Origin: Pseudomonadota bacterium
GTDB lineage: Bacteria; Myxococcota_A; Polyangia; Polyangiales; Polyangiaceae
Reading direction: 5' to 3'
DNA: 17,408 bases
Assembly (NCBI GenBank): GCA_023402175.1
Contig: JAEXCN010000272.1
Span: forward strand, 1-17,408
This document shows, piece by piece, positions 6,883 through 13,605 of this stretch. Position 1 is the first letter of the stretch. Every line of letters starts with the position of its first letter. The position numbers and the translations under genes are program-made. The notes under the pieces are model-generated. The model saw nothing but the letters and a program-made list of their open reading frames with translations, did not search any database and had not been told where the DNA came from.

Positions 6883-8676
6883 ATGAACTCGACACGCCGG
6901 AGCAGCGGAGTGGGGGCGGAGCTGCTTCCGCGTCCGGGGGACGTGATCTGCGGCAAGTATCGGATCGACGCCGTCGTCGGGGCCGGCGGCATGGGCGTCG
7001 TCCTCGGAGGCGTCGACATCTCGCTCGGACGTCCGGTCGCGATCAAGTTCCTCTCTCCCGAGAAGGCGACGCGCGAGGGGGCCGTCGCGCGGTTCCTCCG
7101 CGAAGCGCGCTCGGCAGCCGCCATCCAGGGCGAGCACGTCGTTCGCGTGTTCGAGGTGAGCACGCTTCCGAACGGCGCGCCGTTCATCGTGATGGAGCAC
7201 CTTCGCGGCGCGGATCTCTCGCAGATCCTCCAGCAGCGCGGTGCGCTCCCGATCGAGGAGGCTTGCGACTACGTCCTCCAGGCGTGCGAGGCGCTCGGCG
7301 AAGCGCACGCACGCGGGATCGTCCATCGCGATCTCAAGCCCCAGAACCTGTTCCTCACGCAGCGGCCGGACGGATCGCCGTGCGTGAAGGTCCTCGACTT
7401 CGGGATCTCGAAGGTCGCCGTGGAGGACGGCGCGCCGAACCTCACGTCGACCGACACGATCATGGGGACGCCGCTCTACATGTCCCCGGAGCAGGTCCGC
7501 AGCCTCAAGAACGTCGACGCGCGCGCCGACATCTGGGCGCTCGGCGCGATTCTGTTCGAGCTCCTGACGATGTCGCCGATCTTCCATGCACCGAGCGCAT
7601 CCGCGCTCTGCGCGATGATCGCGATGGATCCACCGACGCCGCTCCGGGCCCTGCGGCCACACGCACCGCCGGGGCTCGAGGCGGCGATCCTTCGCTGCTT
7701 GCACAAGGATCCGGCCGGGCGTTTCCAGGACATCGCCGCGCTCTCCGAGGCTCTTGCTCCGTTCGCGTCCGAGCGTGGTCGTCAGTCCGCGACGCGCATC
7801 TCTCGCGTCGTGCGGTCGGCGTCGGGGCAGGTCTCCGGCGGCTTGTTGCCGATCGTGGCGCATGCAGCCTCGCCGATGGCGTTCCACGCGCTGGAGATCG
7901 CGTCCACCGTCGGGTCGGGACCGATCACGGTCGACACGATACGCGGATCGCTCCCGCCGAGCACGCGGCCCGGCCCGATCTCGGGCGGCGGACCGACGTA
8001 TCTGCCTCCGGGCGCGCCAGTGCCCACGACCCAGAGCAACTGGCACCAGATGCACGCGACCGGAACGGCCGCACAGAAGAACGGCAGCGGCGCGCTCATG
8101 GCGGTGCTCGGCGTCCTCACGGGGCTCGTGCTGCTCGGCGTCATCGGCAGTGGTGCCTGGTATTTCGTCCTCCGGAAGGACTCCACTGCAGCAGCGACGA
8201 GCGCGTCGATCGATTCTGGAACGGCCGGGGCGACGAACGTGACGCCGAGCGCGACGGCGACAGCGACGACGAGCGCGTCCGCGACGCCGACGTCGACGTC
8301 GAGCGTTTCGCCGCCCTCACCGAAGCCGACGTCCACGCCGACCGTGAAGAAGGACGGCGGAGCGCCTTCGCCGCCATCGAAGGACGGCGGCGCCCCCGCC
8401 CCGGCGCCGGACGACGACGCCGAACGGAACGCGGCGCTCGGCAGGGCCGCCGAGACCCAGTGCGCCAATCACCGCCAGCAGATGACGACGTTCGCACGCG
8501 ACGAGGCCAGCCGCAAACGAGCGGCCACGCAGGCCAAGATGTTCATGTGCAGAGGTCTGTCGAGCTCGCGATGCGAACGTCAGGTGTGCCTGGAGGCGTG
8601 CCTCGTCCTCAACGATCAGCCGTGCATCCAGCAGATCAAGACCGTGATCGACCACGGGCCGGCGCCGAAATATTGA
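6883..8676 (+). CDS. Transmembrane Ser/Thr protein kinase with Cys-rich extracytoplasmic tail
   Basis: A 597-residue Hanks-type kinase of the kind abundant in myxobacteria. The cytoplasmic kinase domain (about 26-290) has the Gly loop VGAGGMGVV (32-40), VAIK with Lys55, the catalytic loop HRDLKPQN (148-155, Asp150), DFG (172-174), GTPLYMSPEQ in place of APE, and DIWALG. It should be active, and HRD predicts activation-loop control. A juxtamembrane linker rich in Gly/Pro leads to one membrane span near 404-428 (ALMAVLGVLTGLVLLGVIGS). Outside is a Ser/Thr/Ala/Pro linker with two KDGGAP units, then a small C-terminal region with six cysteines (QCANH, FMCRG, RCERQVCLEAC, QPCIQQ), likely disulfide-bonded. 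There are no PASTA or WD repeats. The ATG at 6883 has GAAGGG almost touching it. A GTG at 6910, with GGAG seven bases upstream, is a realistic alternative. It is divergent from the glycosyltransferase. Confidence 0.93.
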   Translation: MNSTRRSSGVGAELLPRPGDVICGKYRIDAVVGAGGMGVVLGGVDISLGRPVAIKFLSPEKATREGAVARFLREARSAAAIQGEHVVRVFEVSTLPNGAPFIVMEHLRGADLSQILQQRGALPIEEACDYVLQACEALGEAHARGIVHRDLKPQNLFLTQRPDGSPCVKVLDFGISKVAVEDGAPNLTSTDTIMGTPLYMSPEQVRSLKNVDARADIWALGAILFELLTMSPIFHAPSASALCAMIAMDPPTPLRALRPHAPPGLEAAILRCLHKDPAGRFQDIAALSEALAPFASERGRQSATRISRVVRSASGQVSGGLLPIVAHAASPMAFHALEIASTVGSGPITVDTIRGSLPPSTRPGPISGGGPTYLPPGAPVPTTQSNWHQMHATGTAAQKNGSGALMAVLGVLTGLVLLGVIGSGAWYFVLRKDSTAAATSASIDSGTAGATNVTPSATATATTSASATPTSTSSVSPPSPKPTSTPTVKKDGGAPSPPSKDGGAPAPAPDDDAERNAALGRAAETQCANHRQQMTTFARDEASRKRAATQAKMFMCRGLSSSRCERQVCLEACLVLNDQPCIQQIKTVIDHGPAPKY

Positions 8677-8693
8677 GCTCGTCCCCTTCGCTT

Positions 8694-8708
8694 CGCTGTT
8701 CGACAGCG
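8694..8708 (+). terminator. Short hairpin after the kinase gene
   Basis: CGCTGT (8694-8699) pairs perfectly with ACAGCG (8703-8708) around a TCG loop, 17 bases after the kinase stop. There is no T-run, so it is at most a weak or factor-dependent terminator. Confidence 0.3.
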
Positions 8709-8830
8709 CCGCGGCTCGCAGCCTCCCGGGCCGTGGAGCTCGAGGGTGCTCGGTCGACGACGATCGCTCCGGAAGCGGCGAAACAGGGACTTTCGACGGC
8801 GAGCACGAGCGGCGCCGGACGGCCGTGGCT

Positions 8831-8860
8831 GAGACAAAAGCCCCTCGAACGTGCTAGAAA
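8831..8860 (+). promoter_or_regulatory. Candidate extended -10 promoter for the Roadblock-like gene
   Basis: GAGACA (8831-8836, four of six matches to TTGACA) is followed after 18 bases by TAGAAA (8855-8860). The TG one base upstream (TGCTAGAAA) gives an extended -10. Transcription would begin near 8867, only about nine bases before the ATG at 8876. There is no Shine-Dalgarno in that leader, so the message would be almost leaderless. Confidence 0.35.
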
Positions 8861-8875
8861 GTCCGGCTTCTGGCA

Positions 8876-9787
8876 ATGATCGACGACTCCCCCGCCTTCG
8901 AGCGCTTCGTGTCGCTCGCCAAACGAGAGCTGCAAGCGGACGACGTACGTCTGCTCGCGCTCGGCGAGGCGACGCCGGAGGCCGACAACGTCCTCGTCAC
9001 TCGCCTCGCGGACGGGCGACACGTCGTCGCCACCTTCGCCGAAGTACCGAAGGATCGCGACGCGCTCGAGCGCCGCCTTGCGATGCTCGCGAATACGTTC
9101 TCGGACGCCCTCGCTTCACCGCCTTCGGAGAAGACGCGGGCGCGGCCGCCGGTCGCGACCTCGCTCCACGAAGAGCTGAAGGCGCTCGCCGCGCGCGCTC
9201 GTGCGATCGACGTCGTCGTCATCGACACGGATTCGCCGGTCGTGTGGGGCTGCGCCTCCGTGCCGGCGAAGCCGCGTGCGCGCAACGAGCTGCTGCTCCG
9301 CGAAGTGTCGGACCGCGAGCTCGCGTCGCGTGTCGACGATGACAGCGGGCCGCTGCAGGACATCAGCCCGCCGCCGCCGCGCGCCGAGGAGTCTTCGGCC
9401 GAGGCCGCGCCGCGGAAGCACGGGAGCACTCCGGCGCCGGCCGAGTCGGCGGCCGTGATCAGCGACGACGCGGACGACGAGCTCGAAGCCACGCGCCGTG
9501 CCGTCGCTGCAGTGCGACGGCTGCCCGCGCTCGACGGCTTGCACAAGGGCCGGCATCTCCGGCACGTCGAGCGAGAGGGGAGCTGCTATCTCGCGATCTC
9601 CTTCTCGGGCATCTACATTCTCTGCCTCGTATTCGACGGCGAGTTCGACGAGCTCCGCGCCGAGCGCGCGGCCACCGATGCGCTACCCCGCATCGAGCGG
9701 CTCGTGCTCGCGCTCCCGCCGCTCGATCCCGACCCTCCGCAGCCGATGGGAGGTGTCGTCGCGCTTCGTTCTCGCCGCCGGCGGTGA
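8876..9787 (+). CDS. Roadblock/LC7-like protein with long acidic insertion (tentative)
   Basis: 303 residues with no signal peptide or membrane span, so cytoplasmic. Three parts are visible. Residues 1-80 form an α/β unit (FERFVSLAKREL, VLVTRLADGRHVVATFAE). Residues 96-128 contain a helix then a strand pair (LHEELKALAARARAI, DVVVIDTDSPVVWGCAS). After an Asp/Glu/Pro/Ala-rich linker (about 130-215), residues 229-290 read GSCYLAISFSGIYILCLVFDG then FDELRAERAATDALPRIERL. The helix, strand pair, three strands and long helix resemble a Roadblock/LC7 fold (the MglB-like family of small-GTPase regulators in myxobacteria) opened by the linker. This is a fold-level impression; no diagnostic motif settles it. 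The gene follows the kinase by 200 bases and has its own candidate promoter, so partnership is possible but unproven. The C-terminus is Arg-rich (ALRSRRRR). Confidence 0.75.
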   Translation: MIDDSPAFERFVSLAKRELQADDVRLLALGEATPEADNVLVTRLADGRHVVATFAEVPKDRDALERRLAMLANTFSDALASPPSEKTRARPPVATSLHEELKALAARARAIDVVVIDTDSPVVWGCASVPAKPRARNELLLREVSDRELASRVDDDSGPLQDISPPPPRAEESSAEAAPRKHGSTPAPAESAAVISDDADDELEATRRAVAAVRRLPALDGLHKGRHLRHVEREGSCYLAISFSGIYILCLVFDGEFDELRAERAATDALPRIERLVLALPPLDPDPPQPMGGVVALRSRRRR

Positions 9788-9797
9788 GCTTCGCGCG

Positions 9798-9855
9798 CGT
9801 TCACGCACGACGCCGAGCGCGTGCAGCTCGGGGGCTGCATCGCGATCCGTGAACG
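9798..9855. terminator. Nested stem-loops between convergent genes
   Basis: CGTTCACG (9798-9805) pairs with CGTGAACG (9848-9855). Inside it, TGCAGC (9822-9827) pairs with GCTGCA (9834-9839). The structure fills the 109-base gap between two convergent genes and lacks a T-run on either side. A bidirectional termination or 3'-end structure is the simplest reading. Confidence 0.3.
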
Positions 9856-9896
9856 TGCGCGCCCGGCGCGGTGGAACGCATCGCTGAAGATGCGCG

Positions 9897-10361
9897 CTAC
9901 CGGTGAGGCCTCTCCACCTTCAAGCAGAGATCGCTCGTCCGGCACGCCGCAAGACGCGCCACCGCCTCGATCGGGTTCGTGCAGCTCTCGCTGCGGATCG
10001 CGTCGAGGCATTCGTCGAGCTCCTTGCCGTCGATGCCGTTCGGACAGGCGCTCTCCTTCAGCTCCTCGTGCGTCTTCTCGCGCACCTCGCGGACGCAGAC
10101 CTCGCCATTGGTGAAGTGCTTGTCCGGTCCGATGTTGCTGCACGACACCTCGCGCGCGCAGCGAGACGCGACGATGCGGTCGATCGCGGCTCCGTTCGCG
10201 ACCCACGACGCCCCCGTCAGCGTCGTCGTGCCCGACTTGTCCTGCTCGTTCGGATCCCGTCGTTCCTCGCTGGACGTGGTGTGCTCGCCCGCGTGTCCAC
10301 GGTCGCGGTGGCAACCTGCGAGGGCGGCGAGACAGGCGAAGGTGACGAGCGCGGACTTCAT
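9897..10361 (-). CDS. Small Cys-containing lipoprotein (DUF6184-like)
   Basis: A 154-residue lipoprotein. The start is firm: GGAGG (reverse complement of 10369-10373) lies seven bases before the ATG. A signal segment ends LAALAGC with Cys17 as the lipidation site. A polar linker (about 18-50) is followed by a compact domain: AIDRIVASRCAREVSCSNIG, EVCVREVREKTHEELKESACP, GIDGKELDECLDAIRSESC, AACRTSDLC. Eight cysteines in this part suggest disulfide bonds in the periplasm. The pattern of RCxREx-CxNIG, then a C-terminal CRTSDxC, resembles DUF6184, a lipoprotein family I associate with myxobacteria; this is from memory. No enzymatic motif is seen. It lies 122 bases downstream of another lipoprotein gene on the same strand. 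Function unknown. Confidence 0.85.
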   Translation of the reverse strand: MKSALVTFACLAALAGCHRDRGHAGEHTTSSEERRDPNEQDKSGTTTLTGASWVANGAAIDRIVASRCAREVSCSNIGPDKHFTNGEVCVREVREKTHEELKESACPNGIDGKELDECLDAIRSESCTNPIEAVARLAACRTSDLCLKVERPHR

Positions 10362-10483
10362 CGTTTTGCCTCCGCCTGGCCTCGTTGCAACGGCAGTGCC
10401 TCTCGCGAGCGCGAGCGTGGACCAAGCCGGGATTGCGCAGGGGAAAATGCGCTAGCGACGGGGCGAGCGCGCAGGAGCGGCGT

Positions 10484-11899
10484 TCACCACGGGAACCACT
10501 CGCGCGGCACCTTTTGCCACGCGGTGGGACGACGCGGATCGCCTTCCGGAAGCACGAGCGATCCGACGAAGTCCGCGTGCTCGTACACGCCGCCGATCGA
10601 CTTCGCGATGCTGTCGAGATCGATGTCGCTGACGACGCCGTTGCTCGTCGCCTTGTAGAACTGGACGGTGATGCGGATCGGGAACTTCGGATCGCGCTCG
10701 AAGCGAAGGCCATGACCTTCGTTGAAGGGACCGAGGTTCGGTCCGTGGCCGAGGACGGCCTGCTCGACGTCGCTTCTCTCGGCAGGCGGGGCCGAAGGCG
10801 CTCGAGCGGCGGCCTTCGCAGGGGCAGTGGGCAGCGGCCCGCCTCCGGCCGTTGCGGGAGCGCCCGGCACCGCCCCGCCGAGCCGACCGAGGTTGTGGTG
10901 CTTCAGTGGGACCTGCACGAGGAACAGCATGTCGGCACCCTTCTGGAGCGCGCTCTTGTCGTCCTCGGTCTTTGGTCCTCCCTGCGCAGCGATGCGCTGC
11001 TCGACGTCGCTCTTGCGCTCGGCCGTGAACGCCGCGCGACTCGCGTTGTTGTTGAAGTAGAGCTCCTGGCCCCAACCCGCTGCGGTGACGTCCTCGCCCT
11101 TGTTCTCGATCACCTGCATGCTCGAGCCCTGTCGGGTGACGAGGATCGTCAGCACCGCCGGCGATCGGGGCGTGGACTGGTAGTTGAAGAGGACCGGGTT
11201 GAATTCTGCCTTGCCGCTCTTCGGGATCGGGAGGAACACGGCCTGAGCGCTCACGAGGAAGTGCGTGTCACGCGCCGCGAGCATGTTGCCGTCGCCGAGG
11301 ATCGACTCGGGACGTGACGCGAACGCCTTCAGGTTCCGAAGGACGTCGGTGAGCGGCACGCTCTTCAAGCTCCCCGGCGACCGCTGCTCGTTTCCGATGC
11401 GCACGAAGAATCGATCCGCGGGGACGTCGCCCGTCTTGTCGGTGAAGTTCGGCTGGCGAATGACGGGCATGACCGACGACTGAAACTGACCGCCCTCGTC
11501 GCGACGCCGTACCTGCAGCGTGAGGTCGGAGATGTTCGGCCCGAGCGCCGAGCCCTGCGCGCGCCCGGTGTCCTCCCACGCGACGTTCACGATCGAGAGG
11601 TTCCGGCGCGCGACACGCTGGCGGAGATCGCCGTCGGAGACCATGTTCGTGACCTTCTCGATCACGCGCGCATACTCACGGCTGACGCTCGGGTCCTTGA
11701 TGCCCCAGTCGGTCTCGTCGTTCGTCGGCCGCGCGCCGTCGGTCGCGATCGCCGCGTCGCCGTTCTGGCCCTGCGTCTGGACCTGCGCGTTCTGCGTCTG
11801 CGTGTTCTTTTCCGCCGGCTCCTTGATGACGATGACCCTCTCGCGAGGCCCACACGCAGCGGCAAGGGCGACGATGGAGGCGAGAACGAGAGCGCGCAT
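10484..11899 (-). CDS. Conserved-looking lipoprotein of unknown function
   Basis: 471 residues. The ATG at 11899 is chosen over an in-frame start 30 codons upstream because it opens a lipoprotein signal (MRALVLASIVALAAAC, Cys16) and AGGA lies 11 bases before it. After a Gln/Thr/Asn-rich linker (TQTQNAQVQTQGQNG) comes a large ordered region (about 75-345) with motifs such as NFTDKTGDVPADRFFVRIGNE, ARDTHFLVSAQAVFLPIP, FNPVLFNYQS and AGWGQELYFNNNASRAAFTA. A Pro/Ala/Gly linker (about 360-395) precedes a second ordered block, SDVEQAVLGHGPNLGPF then FERDPKFPIRITVQFYKATS, ending in DADFVGSLVLP-like sequence and a Trp-rich tail. I recall similar proteins in other phyla, including cyanobacteria, but know no name or activity for them. 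It is periplasmic or outer-membrane anchored and may share transcription with the DUF6184-like gene 122 bases downstream. Confidence 0.85.
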   Translation of the reverse strand: MRALVLASIVALAAACGPRERVIVIKEPAEKNTQTQNAQVQTQGQNGDAAIATDGARPTNDETDWGIKDPSVSREYARVIEKVTNMVSDGDLRQRVARRNLSIVNVAWEDTGRAQGSALGPNISDLTLQVRRRDEGGQFQSSVMPVIRQPNFTDKTGDVPADRFFVRIGNEQRSPGSLKSVPLTDVLRNLKAFASRPESILGDGNMLAARDTHFLVSAQAVFLPIPKSGKAEFNPVLFNYQSTPRSPAVLTILVTRQGSSMQVIENKGEDVTAAGWGQELYFNNNASRAAFTAERKSDVEQRIAAQGGPKTEDDKSALQKGADMLFLVQVPLKHHNLGRLGGAVPGAPATAGGGPLPTAPAKAAARAPSAPPAERSDVEQAVLGHGPNLGPFNEGHGLRFERDPKFPIRITVQFYKATSNGVVSDIDLDSIAKSIGGVYEHADFVGSLVLPEGDPRRPTAWQKVPREWFPW

Positions 11900-12285
11900 G
11901 TTCGATCGGATCCTTTCTTCGGCTCGCGCGAGCTCGGACTCTCGAGGAGAGAGCCGGCGCGAGCTTCCTCTGGCTCGGTTCGAACGCACGTGACGCGTCG
12001 AGGATCTTTGCCTCGCGCAGAAAAGACGGCCGCTTCGCGATGCTCGTCCGACCGAACACTCCCCCTTGGCGCAACGCGCCGAAGCACGACGAGCTTACAC
12101 AGGGGCCGCGTTTCGGCACGCCGGAACCGGCACGGTTAGCACCCGCGTTCTGACACGCACGGCATTTCCAGATGTGGGATACGCGATTTCGTGACCGTCG
12201 CTCCATCGACCGGGCGCTCTTCGGCGGCTTTCGGCACTTACCGTTCCATGCGTGAAAAAACGGGGCGCCCTCGCTCTTTTCCGCA

Positions 12286-12314
12286 TTGACCAAGCACGAT
12301 CCATCTCGTAGTGC
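12286..12314 (+). promoter_or_regulatory. Candidate sigma-70 promoter of the dehydrogenase gene
   Basis: TTGACC (12286-12291, five of six matches to the -35 consensus) is followed by exactly 17 bases and TAGTGC (12309-12314), a weak -10. Transcription would begin near 12321, just before the inverted repeat at 12329-12353, leaving a leader of about 47 bases. Confidence 0.35.
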
Positions 12315-12328
12315 GGACCCGTTCGCAG

Positions 12329-12353
12329 TGCATCCGTGTGCACCACGGATGCA
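12329..12353. promoter_or_regulatory. Perfect 10-bp inverted repeat upstream of the dehydrogenase (operator or leader hairpin)
   Basis: TGCATCCGTG (12329-12338) and CACGGATGCA (12344-12353) are exact reverse complements separated by TGCAC. The repeat ends 14 bases before the ATG at 12368 and lies just downstream of the candidate promoter. As DNA it has the size and symmetry of a dimeric repressor operator (TetR-like or similar). As RNA it forms a stable hairpin directly in front of the ribosome binding region, where no clear Shine-Dalgarno is seen. Confidence 0.55.
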
Positions 12354-12367
12354 TCCTCGGTCCCGAC

Positions 12368-13201
12368 ATGACTTCTTCGCTCAAGGGCAAGACCCTCTTC
12401 ATCACGGGCGCCAGCCGCGGCATCGGCAAGGCCATCGCGCTGCGAGCAGCTCGCGACGGTGCGAACGTCGTCATCGCGGCGAAGACGGCGGAGCCCCATC
12501 CGAAGCTCCAGGGAACGATCTACACGGCGAAGGACGAAATCGAAGCGGCGGGCGGCAAGGCGCTCGCGTGCATCGTCGACGTCCGCATGGAGGACCAGAT
12601 TCGAGCGGCCGTCGACGAGGCCGTCCGGACGTTCGGCGGGATCGACATCCTCGTGAACAACGCGAGCGCGATCAGCCTGACGGGCACGCTCGAGACGCCG
12701 CTCAAGCGCTTCGATCTCATGCACGGGATCAACACGCGCGGGACGTTCGCGTGCTCGCAGGCGTGCATCCCGCACCTCGCGAAGGCCGAGAACCCGCACA
12801 TCCTCAACATCTCGCCGCCGCTGAACATGGAGGCGCGATGGTTCGCGCCTCACGTCGCGTACACGATGGCGAAGTACGGGATGAGCCTCTGCGTGCTCGG
12901 CATGCACGAGGAGCTCAGGGACAAGCGGATCGCCGTCAACGCGCTCTGGCCGAGGACGGTCATCGCGACCGCGGCCGTAGAGAACCTCCTCGGCGGCGAC
13001 ATGGTCGTCCAGGGCAGCCGCAAGCCCGAGATCATGGGCGACGCCGCGTACGCCATCCTGACGAAGACAAGCACCGAGTACACCGGAAACTTCGCGATCG
13101 ACGAGGATGTGCTCCGGCAGGCCGGTGTCACGGACTTCTCGAGCTACGCCGTCACGCCGGGGATGGCGGACTCGGAGCTCATCAAAGACTACTTCCTCTG
13201 A
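12368..13201 (+). CDS. SDR-family oxidoreductase, HSDL2-like
   Basis: A 277-residue short-chain dehydrogenase/reductase. The Rossmann nucleotide site is TGASRGIG (13-20), NNAS lies at 97-100, and the catalytic set is Ser149 with Tyr165 and Lys169 (YTMAK). Several segments match the human hydroxysteroid-dehydrogenase-like protein 2 family: NISPPLNM, AYTMAKYGMSLCVLGM, VNALWPRTVI-TAAVENLLGG, and TGNFAIDEDVL near the end. The SCP2 sterol-carrier domain found at the C-terminus of animal HSDL2 is absent; the protein ends in LIKDYFL. It should use NAD(P)H in the cytoplasm. The substrate is unknown, with fatty-acyl, steroid-like or terpenoid alcohols possible. The ATG at 12368 is chosen because the Rossmann motif begins 12 codons later; an upstream in-frame GTG at 12311 would read through the inverted repeat. 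The gene stands alone, with a candidate promoter and operator upstream. Confidence 0.93.
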   Translation: MTSSLKGKTLFITGASRGIGKAIALRAARDGANVVIAAKTAEPHPKLQGTIYTAKDEIEAAGGKALACIVDVRMEDQIRAAVDEAVRTFGGIDILVNNASAISLTGTLETPLKRFDLMHGINTRGTFACSQACIPHLAKAENPHILNISPPLNMEARWFAPHVAYTMAKYGMSLCVLGMHEELRDKRIAVNALWPRTVIATAAVENLLGGDMVVQGSRKPEIMGDAAYAILTKTSTEYTGNFAIDEDVLRQAGVTDFSSYAVTPGMADSELIKDYFL

Positions 13202-13223
13202 CCTATCTTCGGCACTTGGCGCG

Positions 13224-13239
13224 GCCGTGCTGGCACGGC
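13224..13239 (+). terminator. Hairpin downstream of the dehydrogenase gene
   Basis: GCCGTG (13224-13229) pairs with CACGGC (13234-13239) around CTGG, 22 bases after the stop. A run of five T follows, but 16 bases later (13256-13260), too far for a classic intrinsic terminator. Confidence 0.35.
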
Positions 13240-13307
13240 GACATTACTTCGCTAGTTTTTAGGCTTCGACGACGGAAGAGCGCGATATAGGGAGGATGCG
13301 ACGTTCC

Positions 13308-13547
13308 ATGAAACCAACGAGCAAAGAGGCAGGGGAGCGCCGAAAGGCAGAGCGACGCACATCCTCCCCGTCCGAGCGCCGGGCCGATGCAGGCCGCGCC
13401 GTCGCGGGTGAACGGCGCGTCGTCGAGAGCCGCGGCCTCGGCGCGGCCATGGTGGATGCGCTCGAAGACATCCTCCAGTGGGAACGCGCGAGCGAGCGCT
13501 CGATGAAGGTCGCCGAGAAGGCGAGCACGCCCAAGCTGCCGAACTGA
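13308..13547 (+). CDS. Small highly charged hypothetical protein
   Basis: 79 residues if translation begins at the ATG at 13308, which has GGGAGG (13290-13295) 12 bases upstream. The ATG at 13296 adds four residues but touches that GGGAGG, so it could be used only by a leaderless message. The N-terminal half is very rich in Arg, Lys and Glu (KEAGERRKAERR, SERRADAGRAVAGERR). The C-terminal part has one probable helix (LGAAMVDALEDILQWERASERSM) before a short KLPN tail. It has no signal peptide, membrane span or known motif. It lies alone on the plus strand, 58 bases before the lamin-tail lipoprotein gene. The codon pattern and the ribosome site support a real gene; function unknown. Confidence 0.6.
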   Translation: MKPTSKEAGERRKAERRTSSPSERRADAGRAVAGERRVVESRGLGAAMVDALEDILQWERASERSMKVAEKASTPKLPN

Positions 13548-13605
13548 GCAGCGTTCGTTCGAGGCAGTCGAGGGCGTACTAGCTACGGACGAACGGAGGC
13601 ATCGG

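Larger units (their letters stand above)
11900..12367. other. 468-base divergent regulatory region
   Basis: It separates the minus-strand lipoprotein from the plus-strand dehydrogenase, so it must hold promoters in both directions. A perfect 12-base palindrome GCTCGCGCGAGC lies at 11922-11933, close to the lipoprotein start, though such palindromes are common at this GC. The part 12160-12300 has lower GC with A- and T-runs (12255-12260 and 12276-12280). A candidate promoter and inverted repeat for the dehydrogenase are listed separately. No credible gene is present. Confidence 0.6.

Noticed and set aside
6820..8055. N-terminal extension of the glycosyltransferase frame (to 947 codons)
   Set aside because: The added part is antisense to the kinase gene, whose motifs are unmistakable. 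The membrane protein begins near 6819.
11965..11990. GGTTCGAAC resembling a tRNA T-loop
   Set aside because: The flanks do not form a T-stem and no acceptor or anticodon arm is present.
12250..12282. A-run, GGGGCGCCC and T-run resembling an intrinsic terminator
   Set aside because: The GC core is a self-palindrome with almost no loop, and no gene ends nearby on either strand.
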